A DNA stretch of 64,000 bases from contig NZ_AP023213.1 of assembly GCF_014218275.1 (NCBI RefSeq), positions 1,032,001 through 1,096,000 on the forward strand. Reading direction: 5' to 3'. Source of the DNA: Citrifermentans bremense. Its GTDB lineage: Bacteria; Desulfobacterota; Desulfuromonadia; Geobacterales; Geobacteraceae. Made by a program: the position numbers and the translations under genes. Numbering within the stretch: position 1 is the stretch's first letter; each line of letters opens with the position of its first letter. Positions 27,222 to 35,423 of this stretch are shown here, in pieces. The notes beneath the pieces were generated by a model. It made no database searches, was not told the DNA's origin, and worked only from the letters and a program-made list of their open reading frames with translations.

Positions 27222-27456
27222 CGATCTTGTATAAAGACCGCTTTCTTCCGCCCCGTATACTCTTAATCCCGCGCTAGCCCGTCCTTCAGGTTTTCCTGCC
27301 CCCCACTGTCAGGCTCAATGTCCGCCGTTTGTCTTTCTGCACTTTTTCTTCCTGACATAAAAAATTATTTGAAGAGTTTTGAAATAATGTCCGTCAAACC
27401 TGAAAGCACATATCACTGTGAGATGGAGGCGACTGAGAGTAAAACTGTTTTTTAAG

Positions 27457-27485
27457 TTGATAAAAAGACAGCCAGTTGGTATTGT
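27457..27485 (+). promoter_or_regulatory. Sigma-70 promoter of the repeat-protein/CsgG-like operon
   Basis: TTGATA (27457-27462), 17 bases, TATTGT (27480-27485), about 90 bases before the ATG at 27576. The 401-base gap 27175-27575 otherwise contains the hairpin at 27199 and AT-rich sequence with no recognisable gene; the AT richness is itself unusual for this genome. Confidence 0.5.
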
Positions 27486-27575
27486 GCTGCGCTAATAAAG
27501 GCTTCCAGGCGCCGATTCGCCAAAAATTGATATGCAGTAATATTTCTCAGTAATTTAATTAGGGAGGGTAAAAAC

Positions 27576-28610
27576 ATGAAAAAGCTTTTGGTGGTAACGA
27601 CCGCGGTATTGCTGAACGCAGCGGTGACCCATGCCGGGTCCGACGTCAACGGGATCGTCATCAACAATTCCAGCAACCAAGGCTCCGCCAACATAGCCGT
27701 AGGCGGTGGCAATGCCGCGCGGGTCGGCTCTACCACCATCCAGAACAGCCGCGTCAACGGCTACGTGGAGAACTTCTCCAACAACCAGGGCTCCGCCAAT
27801 ATCGCCGTCGGCTCCGGTAACAAGGCCGCGGTCGGCTCCACCACCGTGACCGGTTCCAACGTGAACGGCTCCGTGTTCAACTACTCCAACAACCAGGGTT
27901 CCGCCAATATAGCCGTTGGGGCCGGCAACCGGGCCAGTGTCGGCTCCACCGCCGTCGTCGGTTCCACCGTTCAGGGGGGAGTGAGCAACTACTCCAACAA
28001 CCAGGGGGCGGCCAACGTCGCGGTAGGCGTCGGGAACCAGGCCACCATGGGCTCCAACACCGTCAAGCACTCCAACGTCCAGGGGTGGGTCAGCAACAGC
28101 TCGGACAACCAGGGCGCTGCGAACATCGCCGTCGGCGGCTGGAACAAGGCCAACGTCGGCTCCACCGACATCCAGAACTCCAATGTCCAGGGCGGCGTGA
28201 TGAACGGCTCCAGCAACAGGGGCGCCGCCAACATCTCGGTCGGCTACGGCAACAAGGCGAACATGGGGTCCACCGAGATCCAGAACTCCAACGTGAACGG
28301 CGTGATCTACAACAACTCCAACAACCAGGGGGCAGCGAATATCGCGGTCGGCGTCGGCAACAAGACCACCATGGGCTCCACCAGCGTCGAGAATTCCAAT
28401 GTAAGGGGTGTCGTCTACAACGGCTCCAACAACCAGGGCGCCGCCAACATCGCCGTGGGCTACGGCAACAAGGCCAACATGGGATCGGTCTCCGTGGAGA
28501 ACTCCAACGTGAACGGCGCCATCCTCAACGGCTCCAACAACCAGGGCTCGGCCAACATCGCGGTCGGCGTCGGCAATGAAGCCAACATGGGATCGGTGGT
28601 AGTCAAGTAG
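27576..28610 (+). CDS. Secreted protein of nine 36-residue curlin-like repeats
   Basis: A 344-residue exported protein. Residues 1-20 are a signal peptide (cleavage after THA). Residues 23-344 are nine consecutive repeats of exactly 36 residues, the last two residues short. Each has the frame N-V-N-G-x-V-x-N-x-S-N-N-Q-G-x-A-N-I-A-V-G-x-G-N-x-A-x-x-G-S, then a short V-x-x-S tail. The Q-G-x-x-N-x-A core recalls curlin repeats, and the A-x-G spacing also resembles YadA-head beta-roll repeats; either way a beta-solenoid is likely. It has no cysteine, no anchor and very few charges. AGGGAGGG precedes the ATG. First gene of a five-gene operon with a CsgG-like channel; inferred to be the fibre or surface subunit. 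Confidence 0.82.
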   Translation: MKKLLVVTTAVLLNAAVTHAGSDVNGIVINNSSNQGSANIAVGGGNAARVGSTTIQNSRVNGYVENFSNNQGSANIAVGSGNKAAVGSTTVTGSNVNGSVFNYSNNQGSANIAVGAGNRASVGSTAVVGSTVQGGVSNYSNNQGAANVAVGVGNQATMGSNTVKHSNVQGWVSNSSDNQGAANIAVGGWNKANVGSTDIQNSNVQGGVMNGSSNRGAANISVGYGNKANMGSTEIQNSNVNGVIYNNSNNQGAANIAVGVGNKTTMGSTSVENSNVRGVVYNGSNNQGAANIAVGYGNKANMGSVSVENSNVNGAILNGSNNQGSANIAVGVGNEANMGSVVVK

Positions 28611-28619
28611 GGAAAGCCG

Positions 28620-28657
28620 AAGCGGCACCGGCACCGGGATTGCCGGCGGTGCCGCTT
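28620..28657 (+). other. Intercistronic hairpin after the repeat-protein gene
   Basis: AAGCGGCACC (28620-28629) pairs with GGTGCCGCTT (28648-28657), with an inner GGCA/TGCC stem in the loop. No T-run follows, so it would act as an mRNA-stabilising or partial read-through element giving more of the first gene than of the secretion genes. Confidence 0.6.
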
Positions 28658-28675
28658 ACGCCACAGGAGGAAAAC

Positions 28676-29050
28676 ATGGAAAAGACGGCAAGGATCTTCC
28701 TCGCGCTTTGCCTGCTCGTTCTCTGGTCCTCCAGCTTCGCCTGCGCCTCCGATCTCGACGACGGCATCTCCAAGCCGTACGACGAGTCGATCGAGCGCGA
28801 TGACGAACTGGGACAAAAGGACAGGAACATCAGCTTCATCAGGCGCAACGCTATGAGCCAGGCCGACGTCGCCGCCAAGGCCGCGACCCGCCAGATGCCG
28901 TCGGTGCGCGGCGGCGTGAGCGCACCCCCCAGTGCGCCCGCTACGGGAAACCTGAACAGCGTGGTTTTGGGGATAGGCGGCAGCGTGCGTGGCGACATCG
29001 TCATCATCGACCAAAGCCGCGGCGACAAGACCCAGGTCATCGGGCGCTAG
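28676..29050 (+). CDS. Small exported protein of the CsgG-like operon
   Basis: A 124-residue protein with a signal peptide (hydrophobic residues 7-20, likely cleavage after ACA or CAS near residue 24). The mature part is charged and polar (DDGISKPYDESIERDDELGQ), then an Ala/Pro-rich linker, then a C-terminal hydrophobic beta-type segment NSVVLGIGGSVRGDIVIID. AGGAGG sits five bases before the ATG. I recognise no family. By position it could be an accessory or nucleating subunit comparable to CsgB/CsgF, which is an inference from context only. Confidence 0.65.
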   Translation: MEKTARIFLALCLLVLWSSSFACASDLDDGISKPYDESIERDDELGQKDRNISFIRRNAMSQADVAAKAATRQMPSVRGGVSAPPSAPATGNLNSVVLGIGGSVRGDIVIIDQSRGDKTQVIGR

Positions 29051-29110
29051 AAGTCCATTGCCCCGCAGCATCTGCGGTTGGCACCATCATTTCATTGCCA
29101 AGAGGGACAC

Positions 29111-30682
29111 ATGAAGACAGTGCTTTTCAAAACAACGCGGGCAAGGCTCGCCCTGGTGCTCGTGGCCTCGGGACTCCTCGGGGCGTGCGCTTCGGTCAGC
29201 CCGTCGAAGGTTGACGTGAAGCTGCCCGAGACGGCCCCGGTCCAGAAGATCACCAGCTACACCCAGGCCCTTCGTAACCTGGGGCTCATGACCGAGATCT
29301 ACGATACCGGCGCGCTCAAGATCCAGAGCAACCCCATCGGCGACAACACCGGGACCGCCATGGCGACCGGCGGCGAGATCCCCAAGGACATCACGGAGAT
29401 GATCAAAAGCGCCCTCAACTCCATCGGGGGCAACGTGGTGTTCATCCCCTACGACCCGGCCTTCATCCAGAACCAGATGGCCACCGGGTACTCCAACTTC
29501 GACAAGAAGCTGATCCCTGACGTGGTGGTCTCGGGTGGGATCACCGAGTTCGACCGGGGTTTAGAGACCCGCGGCTCCGGCGTCGACCTCGGCGCGGAAG
29601 GGGAGGTCCCCCTGAAGGTCCCGGTCCCCTCGAACAGGATCGGCCTCGACTACTCCAATCAGACGAAGACCGGCCTGGCGCGGATCACCCTAGATTTCAA
29701 CCTGCTCGACTTCAGGACCATGGCCGGCATCGCCCGGATGAACACGGTGAACTCCATGGAGGTCACCAAGGCGCTGAGCGAGAAGGAGATCGGCGTCACC
29801 CTCTTCGGCCCCACCTTCGGGAGCAAGGGGTCGGTGAAGAAGGTCCAGGGGCGGCACAACGCGGTGAGGCTCCTGGTCGAGGCGAGCATGATCCAGATCG
29901 TGGGCAAGAACCTCGCAATCCCCTACTGGCGCCTGATCGACGACGACGCCCAGTCGGACGAGGTGGTGCTCTCCGCCGTCAAGAAGAGCTACTACCGGAT
30001 GAACGACTTCCAGCGCAACCACAACGTGCAGCAGTGGCTCTACCTGCACGGCTACGACTGCCCGGTGACCGGGAACCTCGACGACGCTACCCGCGCAGCG
30101 ATCAAGCAGTTCCGTCCCGCCGCCGTGGTGGAGAAGTCGGTCGACGTCGACACCTTCGTGCAGCTCTACCTGAGCATCCCGATCGACGAGAAGACGCTCG
30201 GCCGCAGGATGACCCTCACCAGCATCATCCAGGCGCAGGCCGCCCCCGCTCCGGCTCCAGCTCCCCAAGCTGCAGCCCCCCCTGAGGGGCCCTACGCCCA
30301 CCTCTCCGCCGAGGAGCGCCGCATCAAGAGCACCGAGGCGATGATCGAGGCAGGCCGCAACTTCCGCCAGCGCAACTACGGCAAGGCGTCGGAATACTTC
30401 GCCGAAAACCTGAAGATACTTCCTTCCCCGGAAACCTACTTCTACCTCGGGCTTTGCCAGAAGGAGATGAAGGACGAGGCGGGGGCCGCCGCAACGCTCC
30501 TGGAAGGGACCGTCAAGTTCCCGCAGGACCCGCTGCTTTGGAAGTCGCTGGGGCTCCTCGAGTACGAGAAGGGTGATATCGGCAGCGCCAGGAAGTCGCT
30601 TTCGGAGGCGCTCAGGCTCTCCCCTGACGACCGGCAGGCGAAGTTCCTTTTGGACAGGCTCGACACCGGCAACAGGATGTAG
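29111..30682 (+). CDS. CsgG-like channel lipoprotein fused to peptidoglycan-binding and TPR domains
   Basis: A 523-residue lipoprotein (lipobox LGAC, Cys26). Residues about 45-276 follow the order of CsgG: an ALNSIGGNVVFIPYD helix/strand, then VVVSGGITEFDRGLETRGSG matching the CsgG segment that begins the first channel hairpin, then ITLDFNLLDFRTM and a later EASMIQIVGKNLAIPYWRLI. CsgG forms a nonameric outer-membrane pore for curlin. Residues 300-352 match a peptidoglycan-binding type 1 domain (QQWLYLHGYDCPVTGNLDDATRAAIKQF). A Pro/Ala linker (377-393) leads to two or three TPRs (407-520). The fusion suggests a pore tethered to the cell wall with a docking module. The CsgG match is by eye. Confidence 0.75.
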   Translation: MKTVLFKTTRARLALVLVASGLLGACASVSPSKVDVKLPETAPVQKITSYTQALRNLGLMTEIYDTGALKIQSNPIGDNTGTAMATGGEIPKDITEMIKSALNSIGGNVVFIPYDPAFIQNQMATGYSNFDKKLIPDVVVSGGITEFDRGLETRGSGVDLGAEGEVPLKVPVPSNRIGLDYSNQTKTGLARITLDFNLLDFRTMAGIARMNTVNSMEVTKALSEKEIGVTLFGPTFGSKGSVKKVQGRHNAVRLLVEASMIQIVGKNLAIPYWRLIDDDAQSDEVVLSAVKKSYYRMNDFQRNHNVQQWLYLHGYDCPVTGNLDDATRAAIKQFRPAAVVEKSVDVDTFVQLYLSIPIDEKTLGRRMTLTSIIQAQAAPAPAPAPQAAAPPEGPYAHLSAEERRIKSTEAMIEAGRNFRQRNYGKASEYFAENLKILPSPETYFYLGLCQKEMKDEAGAAATLLEGTVKFPQDPLLWKSLGLLEYEKGDIGSARKSLSEALRLSPDDRQAKFLLDRLDTGNRM

Positions 30683-30747
30683 CGCGCCGGTGGCGCTAAC
30701 TACCCCGCGCCCGGTAAGCCGGGTAGCGGGTGACAGAGAGGAAAAGC

Positions 30748-31374
30748 ATGTCGTTGAGAAAATCCAGGATGGTGTTTCTCGTTTCCGTGGCGATGGCGAT
30801 CCCCCTTGTTGCAGGGTGCTCCTCGACCAAGAGGGAGTACAAGGTGGGGGTGGTGGGCTTTCAGCAGTGCAGGCCCGACCTGGTCCTGAAGGAAACCGGT
30901 TATAACGATATCGAGACCAAGAACGAGGCGGGGAGGTGCAACAAGCGCGGGATGCCAGTCATCTTCGCGGCCGAGCTGGCCGGCGGCATCGAAAAGCAGC
31001 TGAAAAAGAAGGTCGTGGTGGTCCCGCTCGACGTCCCGTACAACTACAACATCCGCTCCCAGATCGACATAGCCCGCCGCGAGGGGCTCGACTACCTTGT
31101 GGGCGGAAAGCTCGACAGCTACATCGATCCCGCAGCCGTGGACCGGGCCAAGAGGGCCGGCATCCTGGCGAACACCGCGATCCTCTCCCCGACCCCCTCG
31201 GCCATCCCTGACGACGCCGAGACGGTCCTTAAGACCGACCTGAAGCTTGCGCGGGTCTCCGACGGGAAGATCCTCTCCGAATACCGGGAGGAGGAGCAGG
31301 GGAGCAAGGGGGGCGATTACTACACCAGGGAGTTGGCTGAGAAGATCGCCGACCGGATCGAAGGCTTCGAGTAA
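30748..31374 (+). CDS. LpoB/CsgG-N-like lipoprotein of the same operon
   Basis: A 208-residue lipoprotein (lipobox VAGC, Cys24). The mature part reads like the N-terminal fold shared by CsgG, LpoB and TolB-N-like proteins: YKVGVVGFQQ strand, AAELAGGIEKQLKKKVVVVPLD, then IARREGLDYLVGGKLDSYID and a late DLKLARVSDGKILSEY. It has three cysteines near residues 41-65, not part of a known motif. ATG 30748 follows a GAGAGG site. It is probably a periplasm-facing outer-membrane component of the putative secretion system, but the role is inferred from neighbours. Confidence 0.65.
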   Translation: MSLRKSRMVFLVSVAMAIPLVAGCSSTKREYKVGVVGFQQCRPDLVLKETGYNDIETKNEAGRCNKRGMPVIFAAELAGGIEKQLKKKVVVVPLDVPYNYNIRSQIDIARREGLDYLVGGKLDSYIDPAAVDRAKRAGILANTAILSPTPSAIPDDAETVLKTDLKLARVSDGKILSEYREEEQGSKGGDYYTRELAEKIADRIEGFE

Positions 31375-31446
31375 AGCCGCTTCTCAGGACTAACCGGCGC
31401 ATCGGGGTCCCGCTGCAGCTGCAAAAGATCAACGGAGGACAAAGCG

Positions 31447-32397
31447 ATGCACAAGATAGTAATGGCGGCCCTGCTGCTGGCGCTTCTCGCCGGCACGGCC
31501 TGGGCCGATGAAGAGAGCGCAAACCAGATCGACGACACCTTCGCCAAGGCTAAAGCCTGGCTTAGCACGCAGAAACTCTCGGTGACCGGCGGGGGGGCTG
31601 CCCGCGACGACGGCGCCGCCTTCGAGCAGGACGTGATCCTCTTCTACGGCGAGGCGGTCGGGAACCCTGAGATGAAGAGCCAGGCGCAGCGGGAGATGAT
31701 GGCCAAGCGCGCCGCGGTGGTGGTGGCGCAGCGCTCGCTCGCCGAGTACCTGAACGGGTTCGCCCTGGTCGGGGACACGCTGGTTAAGGACGGCGTGCTG
31801 CAAAGCGACAGCATCCGCTCCGCGGTGCAGGCGATGATCAGCGGCTCCCAGGTCGTGTTCCAGGATTACAGCAAGGAGAAGGACACCGCCATCGCCTTCA
31901 TCAAGATCGGCCTGCACGGACCCAAAGGGTTCGCCTCCAACGTCTACGATAAGCTGTTCAAGGACCCCGAGGCCAAGAAGAGCGTGACCGAGGTGGAAGG
32001 AAAGCCTGCGCCGGTCTACGAGCCGAAGGCCGAGCCGCAGCCGGAGCCCCCAGCTATTCCCTACGACGGGCTCGTCATCGACGCCACGGACCAGAACTTC
32101 AGGGCCGCCCTGATCAACCGCGTCTTCAGCGTGAAGAGCGAGCTCCTCTATGACCCGTCCAAGGTGAGCCAAAAGGTCCTGGTGGAGCAGGGTTGCGGCG
32201 AGTACGTGAACAGCGTCGAGAAGGGAAAGGCGGCGCTCGAGGCTAGGGGGGTGAAGAACCCGCTGGTGGTGAAAGCGGTTGGGACCGTGACCGCCTCCGA
32301 CCTGCAGGTCTCCGACCAGGACGCGGTGGCCATCTTCGCCGCGGCACAGAAATCGGATTTCCTGACCGGCGCGAAGGTCGCGTTCGTGTTGAAGTAG
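31447..32397 (+). CDS. LPP20-like exported protein closing the operon
   Basis: A 316-residue protein with a signal peptide (cleavage near AWA, residue 20) and no lipobox. The central part MMAKRAAVVVAQRSLAEYLNGF is typical of LPP20/FlgT-N-like domains found in lipoproteins of surface-structure loci. A Pro/Glu-rich linker follows at about 180-200, then a second domain containing a single cysteine. CGGAGG precedes ATG 31447. It is the last gene before a strong terminator. The family assignment is tentative; the link to surface fibre export rests on operon structure. Confidence 0.65.
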   Translation: MHKIVMAALLLALLAGTAWADEESANQIDDTFAKAKAWLSTQKLSVTGGGAARDDGAAFEQDVILFYGEAVGNPEMKSQAQREMMAKRAAVVVAQRSLAEYLNGFALVGDTLVKDGVLQSDSIRSAVQAMISGSQVVFQDYSKEKDTAIAFIKIGLHGPKGFASNVYDKLFKDPEAKKSVTEVEGKPAPVYEPKAEPQPEPPAIPYDGLVIDATDQNFRAALINRVFSVKSELLYDPSKVSQKVLVEQGCGEYVNSVEKGKAALEARGVKNPLVVKAVGTVTASDLQVSDQDAVAIFAAAQKSDFLTGAKVAFVLK

Positions 32398-32432
32398 ATA
32401 TCCCGCGGGGATTCACCCGGAGAAGCAGTACT

Positions 32433-32466
32433 GGCAGTGGGCCGAAAGAGCCCACTGCCTTTTTAT
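32433..32466 (+). terminator. Rho-independent terminator of the CsgG-like operon
   Basis: GGCAGTGGGC (32433-32442) pairs perfectly with GCCCACTGCC (32450-32459), followed by five T, A and four T. Confidence 0.9.
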
Positions 32467-32606
32467 TTTCAATTTCGGACTTCCCTCACTGCCAAGGGTC
32501 ATGCGATACTAGGGCGCTTCGCCAGCCAAAGGCTGCGACGCTTTAGCGGTATCGACATTCCCCGAGGGTCGAGTCAGTCACGCCTCCCCCCGGTTTTGGA
32601 GTTTGC

Positions 32607-34508
32607 ATGAACGTAATAGACGTAACAGGGCTTTGCAAAAGTTTCGGCTCCAGGGAGCTTATGGACCAGGTCAGCTTCGCTGTGGGGGAGGAGGAGAGGG
32701 TCGGCCTCATCGGGGCCAACGGCGCCGGGAAATCCACGCTCCTCACCATCTTAGCCGGCATCGAGGACCACGACGGCGGCTCAATCGCCATGAAGCGCGG
32801 GGCGAGCGTAGGCTACCTGAGCCAGGAGCCAGTGCTGGACGAAAACTCCACTGTTGCCGCCGAGATAGAGGGGGGGCTTAGGGAGATTCGCGCAGCGATG
32901 GCCCTCTTCAACGAGCTTTCCGAGCGCATGGCGAAAAACCCTCCCGACATGGACCGGCTCCTCACGCGCCAGGGGGAGCTCTCCGCCTGGATCGAGCACC
33001 ACGGCGGCTGGAACACCGACCACCGGGTCTCCGAGATGATGACCCACCTGCAACTCCCCGACCGCGACCAGAAGATAGGCACCCTTTCGGGAGGGACCAA
33101 GCGCCGGGTGGCGCTCGCGAAGCTCCTGCTGCAGGCCCCGGAACTGTTGCTCCTCGACGAGCCGACGAACCATCTGGACGCCGACACCACCCAATGGCTG
33201 CAGGAGCACCTGAAGGCGTACCCCGGCGCCGTGATGCTGATCACCCACGACCGCTACTTCCTGGACGAGGTGGTGACCCGGATGCTGGAGCTAGAGCGGG
33301 GGGCCGTCATTTCCTACCAGGGGGGATATTCGAGGTACCTGGAGCAGCGGGAGGAGCGGCTCCTGAACGAGGCGACCAGGCGTTCGCGTCTTTTGAACCT
33401 CTTGCGCACCGAGACCGACTGGATCAGGCGCGGCCCCCCGGCGCGCTCCACCAAGCAGAAGGCGCGCATCGACCGCTACTATGCCCTCGAGGAGAGCCTG
33501 GCGGGCCCGGCGCGCAAGGAGCTGAAGATCGGCTTCAACACCGAGGAGGGGCTGGGCGGCACCATCCTGGAGCTTGACGGTGTGGGGAAGGGTTTCGGCG
33601 AGAAGAAGCTGATCAAGAAACTTTCCTTCGGCATGAAGCGCGGCGACCGCGTCGGCGTGATCGGTCCCAACGGCTGCGGCAAGACCACCCTGATCCGGAT
33701 GATCATGGGGGAGGATGATCCGGACCAGGGGAAGGTCGTGGTCGGCAAGAAAACCAAGATCTCCTACTTCGACCAGTTGCGCGAGGTGATCGACCCGAAC
33801 GAGACCGTCTACGACTTCTTCGGCGAGGGGGACTACGTCGCCACGGCGACAGGTGACAAGCGGCATAAGATCGGGTACCTGGAGGAGTTCCTGTTCTCCC
33901 CGGAGGACCGGCGGCGCCCGGTGGGAAGCCTCTCTGGCGGCGAGAAGAGCAGGCTGATCCTCGCAAGGCTCATGCTGCAGGACTCGAACCTTTTGGTGCT
34001 GGACGAGCCGACGAACGACCTCGACATACCCACCCTGCAGCTTCTCGACGCCTCGATAGCGGCGTTTCCGGGATGTGTCCTCATGGTCACCCATGACCGC
34101 TTCTTCCTGGATAAGGTCGCCACCGGCATCCTTGCCTTCGAGGGGGAGGGGGAGGTGACCTTTTACGAGGGGAACTACAGCAACTACAGGGAGCGCAGGG
34201 AAGCCGCGCGCGTGGCGGCAGTGGCGCAGCGGGTCGAGAAGAAGGATGCGGCTCAGGCTGCCAGGGCCGAGAAGCCCAAGAAAGGGCTCACCTACGCCGA
34301 GCGGATCGAACTGGAAAAGCTGGAGCTAAGGATTGCCGAACTGGAGCAGGAGTTCGCCGAGGTCGAGGCGCAGTTGGGAGATCCTTCCTGCTATGGCACC
34401 GTCGAAGGCGGTATCGCCGCCATCACCGCCAACTACGGCAGGCTGGAAACGGAACTGGCGCAGGCGTTCGAGCGCTGGGAAGAGCTGGAGACGAAGAAAG
34501 GCAATTAG
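32607..34508 (+). CDS. uup: ABC-F ATPase, Uup type
   Basis: A 633-residue protein with two ABC ATPase domains and no membrane segments. Domain 1 has Walker A GANGAGKST, signature LSGGTKRRVALAKLL and Walker B LLLLDEPTNHLD; domain 2 has GPNGCGKTT, LSGGEKSRLILARLM and LVLDEPTNDLD. A C-terminal coiled coil (about residues 560-633) distinguishes Uup from other ABC-F members. Uup is associated with ribosome function and with suppression of transposon excision and branched DNA intermediates. It stands alone with a terminator on its 3' side. Confidence 0.92.
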   Translation: MNVIDVTGLCKSFGSRELMDQVSFAVGEEERVGLIGANGAGKSTLLTILAGIEDHDGGSIAMKRGASVGYLSQEPVLDENSTVAAEIEGGLREIRAAMALFNELSERMAKNPPDMDRLLTRQGELSAWIEHHGGWNTDHRVSEMMTHLQLPDRDQKIGTLSGGTKRRVALAKLLLQAPELLLLDEPTNHLDADTTQWLQEHLKAYPGAVMLITHDRYFLDEVVTRMLELERGAVISYQGGYSRYLEQREERLLNEATRRSRLLNLLRTETDWIRRGPPARSTKQKARIDRYYALEESLAGPARKELKIGFNTEEGLGGTILELDGVGKGFGEKKLIKKLSFGMKRGDRVGVIGPNGCGKTTLIRMIMGEDDPDQGKVVVGKKTKISYFDQLREVIDPNETVYDFFGEGDYVATATGDKRHKIGYLEEFLFSPEDRRRPVGSLSGGEKSRLILARLMLQDSNLLVLDEPTNDLDIPTLQLLDASIAAFPGCVLMVTHDRFFLDKVATGILAFEGEGEVTFYEGNYSNYRERREAARVAAVAQRVEKKDAAQAARAEKPKKGLTYAERIELEKLELRIAELEQEFAEVEAQLGDPSCYGTVEGGIAAITANYGRLETELAQAFERWEELETKKGN

Positions 34509-34509
34509 A

Positions 34510-34545
34510 ACCAATTGACGATTGACAATGGACAATTGACAACGT
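34510..34545. repeat. CAATTGAC repeat cluster 1
   Basis: Tandem variants of the 8-9 base words CAATTGAC, GATTGAC and CAATGGAC directly after the uup stop. The complementary orientation occurs at 34640-34706, so the two could pair across the terminator between them. The same words recur at 35424-35476, 35558-35588 and 37331-37392. Confidence 0.7.
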
Positions 34546-34576
34546 AAACCCTCACTAACTCCGGCGCCACACACTA

Positions 34577-34623
34577 AAAAGGCTTCTGAACTTCCTCTAC
34601 AGAGGTTGCTTCAGAAGCCTTTT
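34577..34623. terminator. Bidirectional terminator between uup and the hda-like gene
   Basis: AAAAGGCTTCTGAA (34577-34590) and TTCAGAAGCCTTTT (34610-34623) are perfect complements with a 19-base loop; T-runs occur on both strands, suiting the convergent genes. Confidence 0.85.
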
Positions 34624-34639
34624 CAGTTGTTGTTTCTCG

Positions 34640-34706
34640 TTGTCAATTGTCTTTCGCTTCTCGTCGTCAATTGTCAATCGTCAATTGTCAATCGTCAATT
34701 GTCAAT
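34640..34706. repeat. CAATTGAC repeat cluster 2
   Basis: Six to seven copies of GTCAATTGT/GTCAATCGT words in a row, running into the last codons of the hda-like gene. The gene's terminal Leu-Lys-Thr-Asn is therefore partly made of repeat sequence. Confidence 0.7.
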
Positions 34707-35406
34707 TGGTTTTAAGAGTTTCTTTCGCCAGCCTCACGCTCACCTTTCTCTTGGTCGAGATGGCGTAGCGGTTGATGTTCTCCAGCGCGTACACAAGCGA
34801 CGGGATGTCGCGCCGCACCCTCAAGAGCATCTCGTCGATGACGTCGTCCGGAAGCGCCATCTGCCGGTCCTCGGCAAGCTTCTTCAGGATCATCCTCCTG
34901 GAATCGTCGTCGGAGACGTCCATGCGCGCGACGAGCCCCCAGAGCAGGCGGCTGGTCAGGTGCCCGTCCAGGTGCGGCAGCTCCTTCGGAGGCATCAAGC
35001 CGGAGATGGCGATCTTGCGGCCGGAACTGTAGAAGGCGTTGAACAGTTCCCAAAGCTCGACCCGTACTTCCTGAAGGTTGGGGAGCAGGTGCAGGTCGTC
35101 CAGCACCAGCGCGTTCGCGTCCTGGAAGTGCTCGGCAAGCCGCGAAGGGCCCTCGCTGCCGACGCCGGCGCCGTAGAGTGAGCCGGCATCGCGGAAGGAG
35201 AAGTACCTGCCGTCGATGGCATTTGAGAGGGCGGTCAAGAGGTGGGTTTTGCCCGAGCCTTCCGGGCCGTAGACGTAGAGAAGGTTCTCAGTCGGGTCCT
35301 CGACCAGCTTCTTCGCGAACTGGTAGGCGGTCTTGTTGCCGCCGCAGACCACGAAGTTCTCAAAGCCAAAGCGCGGCACCACTGGGAAGTCGAAGATGAA
35401 CTGCAT
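34702..35406 (-). CDS. Hda-like DnaA-family ATPase
   Basis: A 234-residue AAA+ protein resembling the ATPase domain of DnaA without its C-terminal DNA-binding domain, the Hda architecture. Walker A is GPEGSGKTHLLTALSNAI, Walker B LVLDDLHLL, sensor-type segment MPPKELPHLDGHLTSRLLWGLVARM, and a C-terminal lid LLRVRRDIPSLVYALENINRYA. Hda with the sliding clamp stimulates ATP hydrolysis by DnaA after initiation in E. coli. A canonical clamp-binding motif is not obvious at the N-terminus (MQFIFDFPV is a possible weak one). It lies beside ruvB and the repeat clusters. Confidence 0.8.
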   Translation of the reverse strand: MQFIFDFPVVPRFGFENFVVCGGNKTAYQFAKKLVEDPTENLLYVYGPEGSGKTHLLTALSNAIDGRYFSFRDAGSLYGAGVGSEGPSRLAEHFQDANALVLDDLHLLPNLQEVRVELWELFNAFYSSGRKIAISGLMPPKELPHLDGHLTSRLLWGLVARMDVSDDDSRRMILKKLAEDRQMALPDDVIDEMLLRVRRDIPSLVYALENINRYAISTKRKVSVRLAKETLKTN

Positions 35407-35423
35407 AAAACCTCATAACTTCA

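Noticed and set aside
27642-28608. 108-base periodic repeats considered as a CRISPR or minisatellite
   Set aside because: The units are coding, in frame and without identical repeats separated by unique spacers.
27555-28634. Minus-strand 359-codon frame with regular repeats
   Set aside because: The repetition is only the reverse reading of the nine-repeat protein; it has no signal peptide or ribosome binding site.
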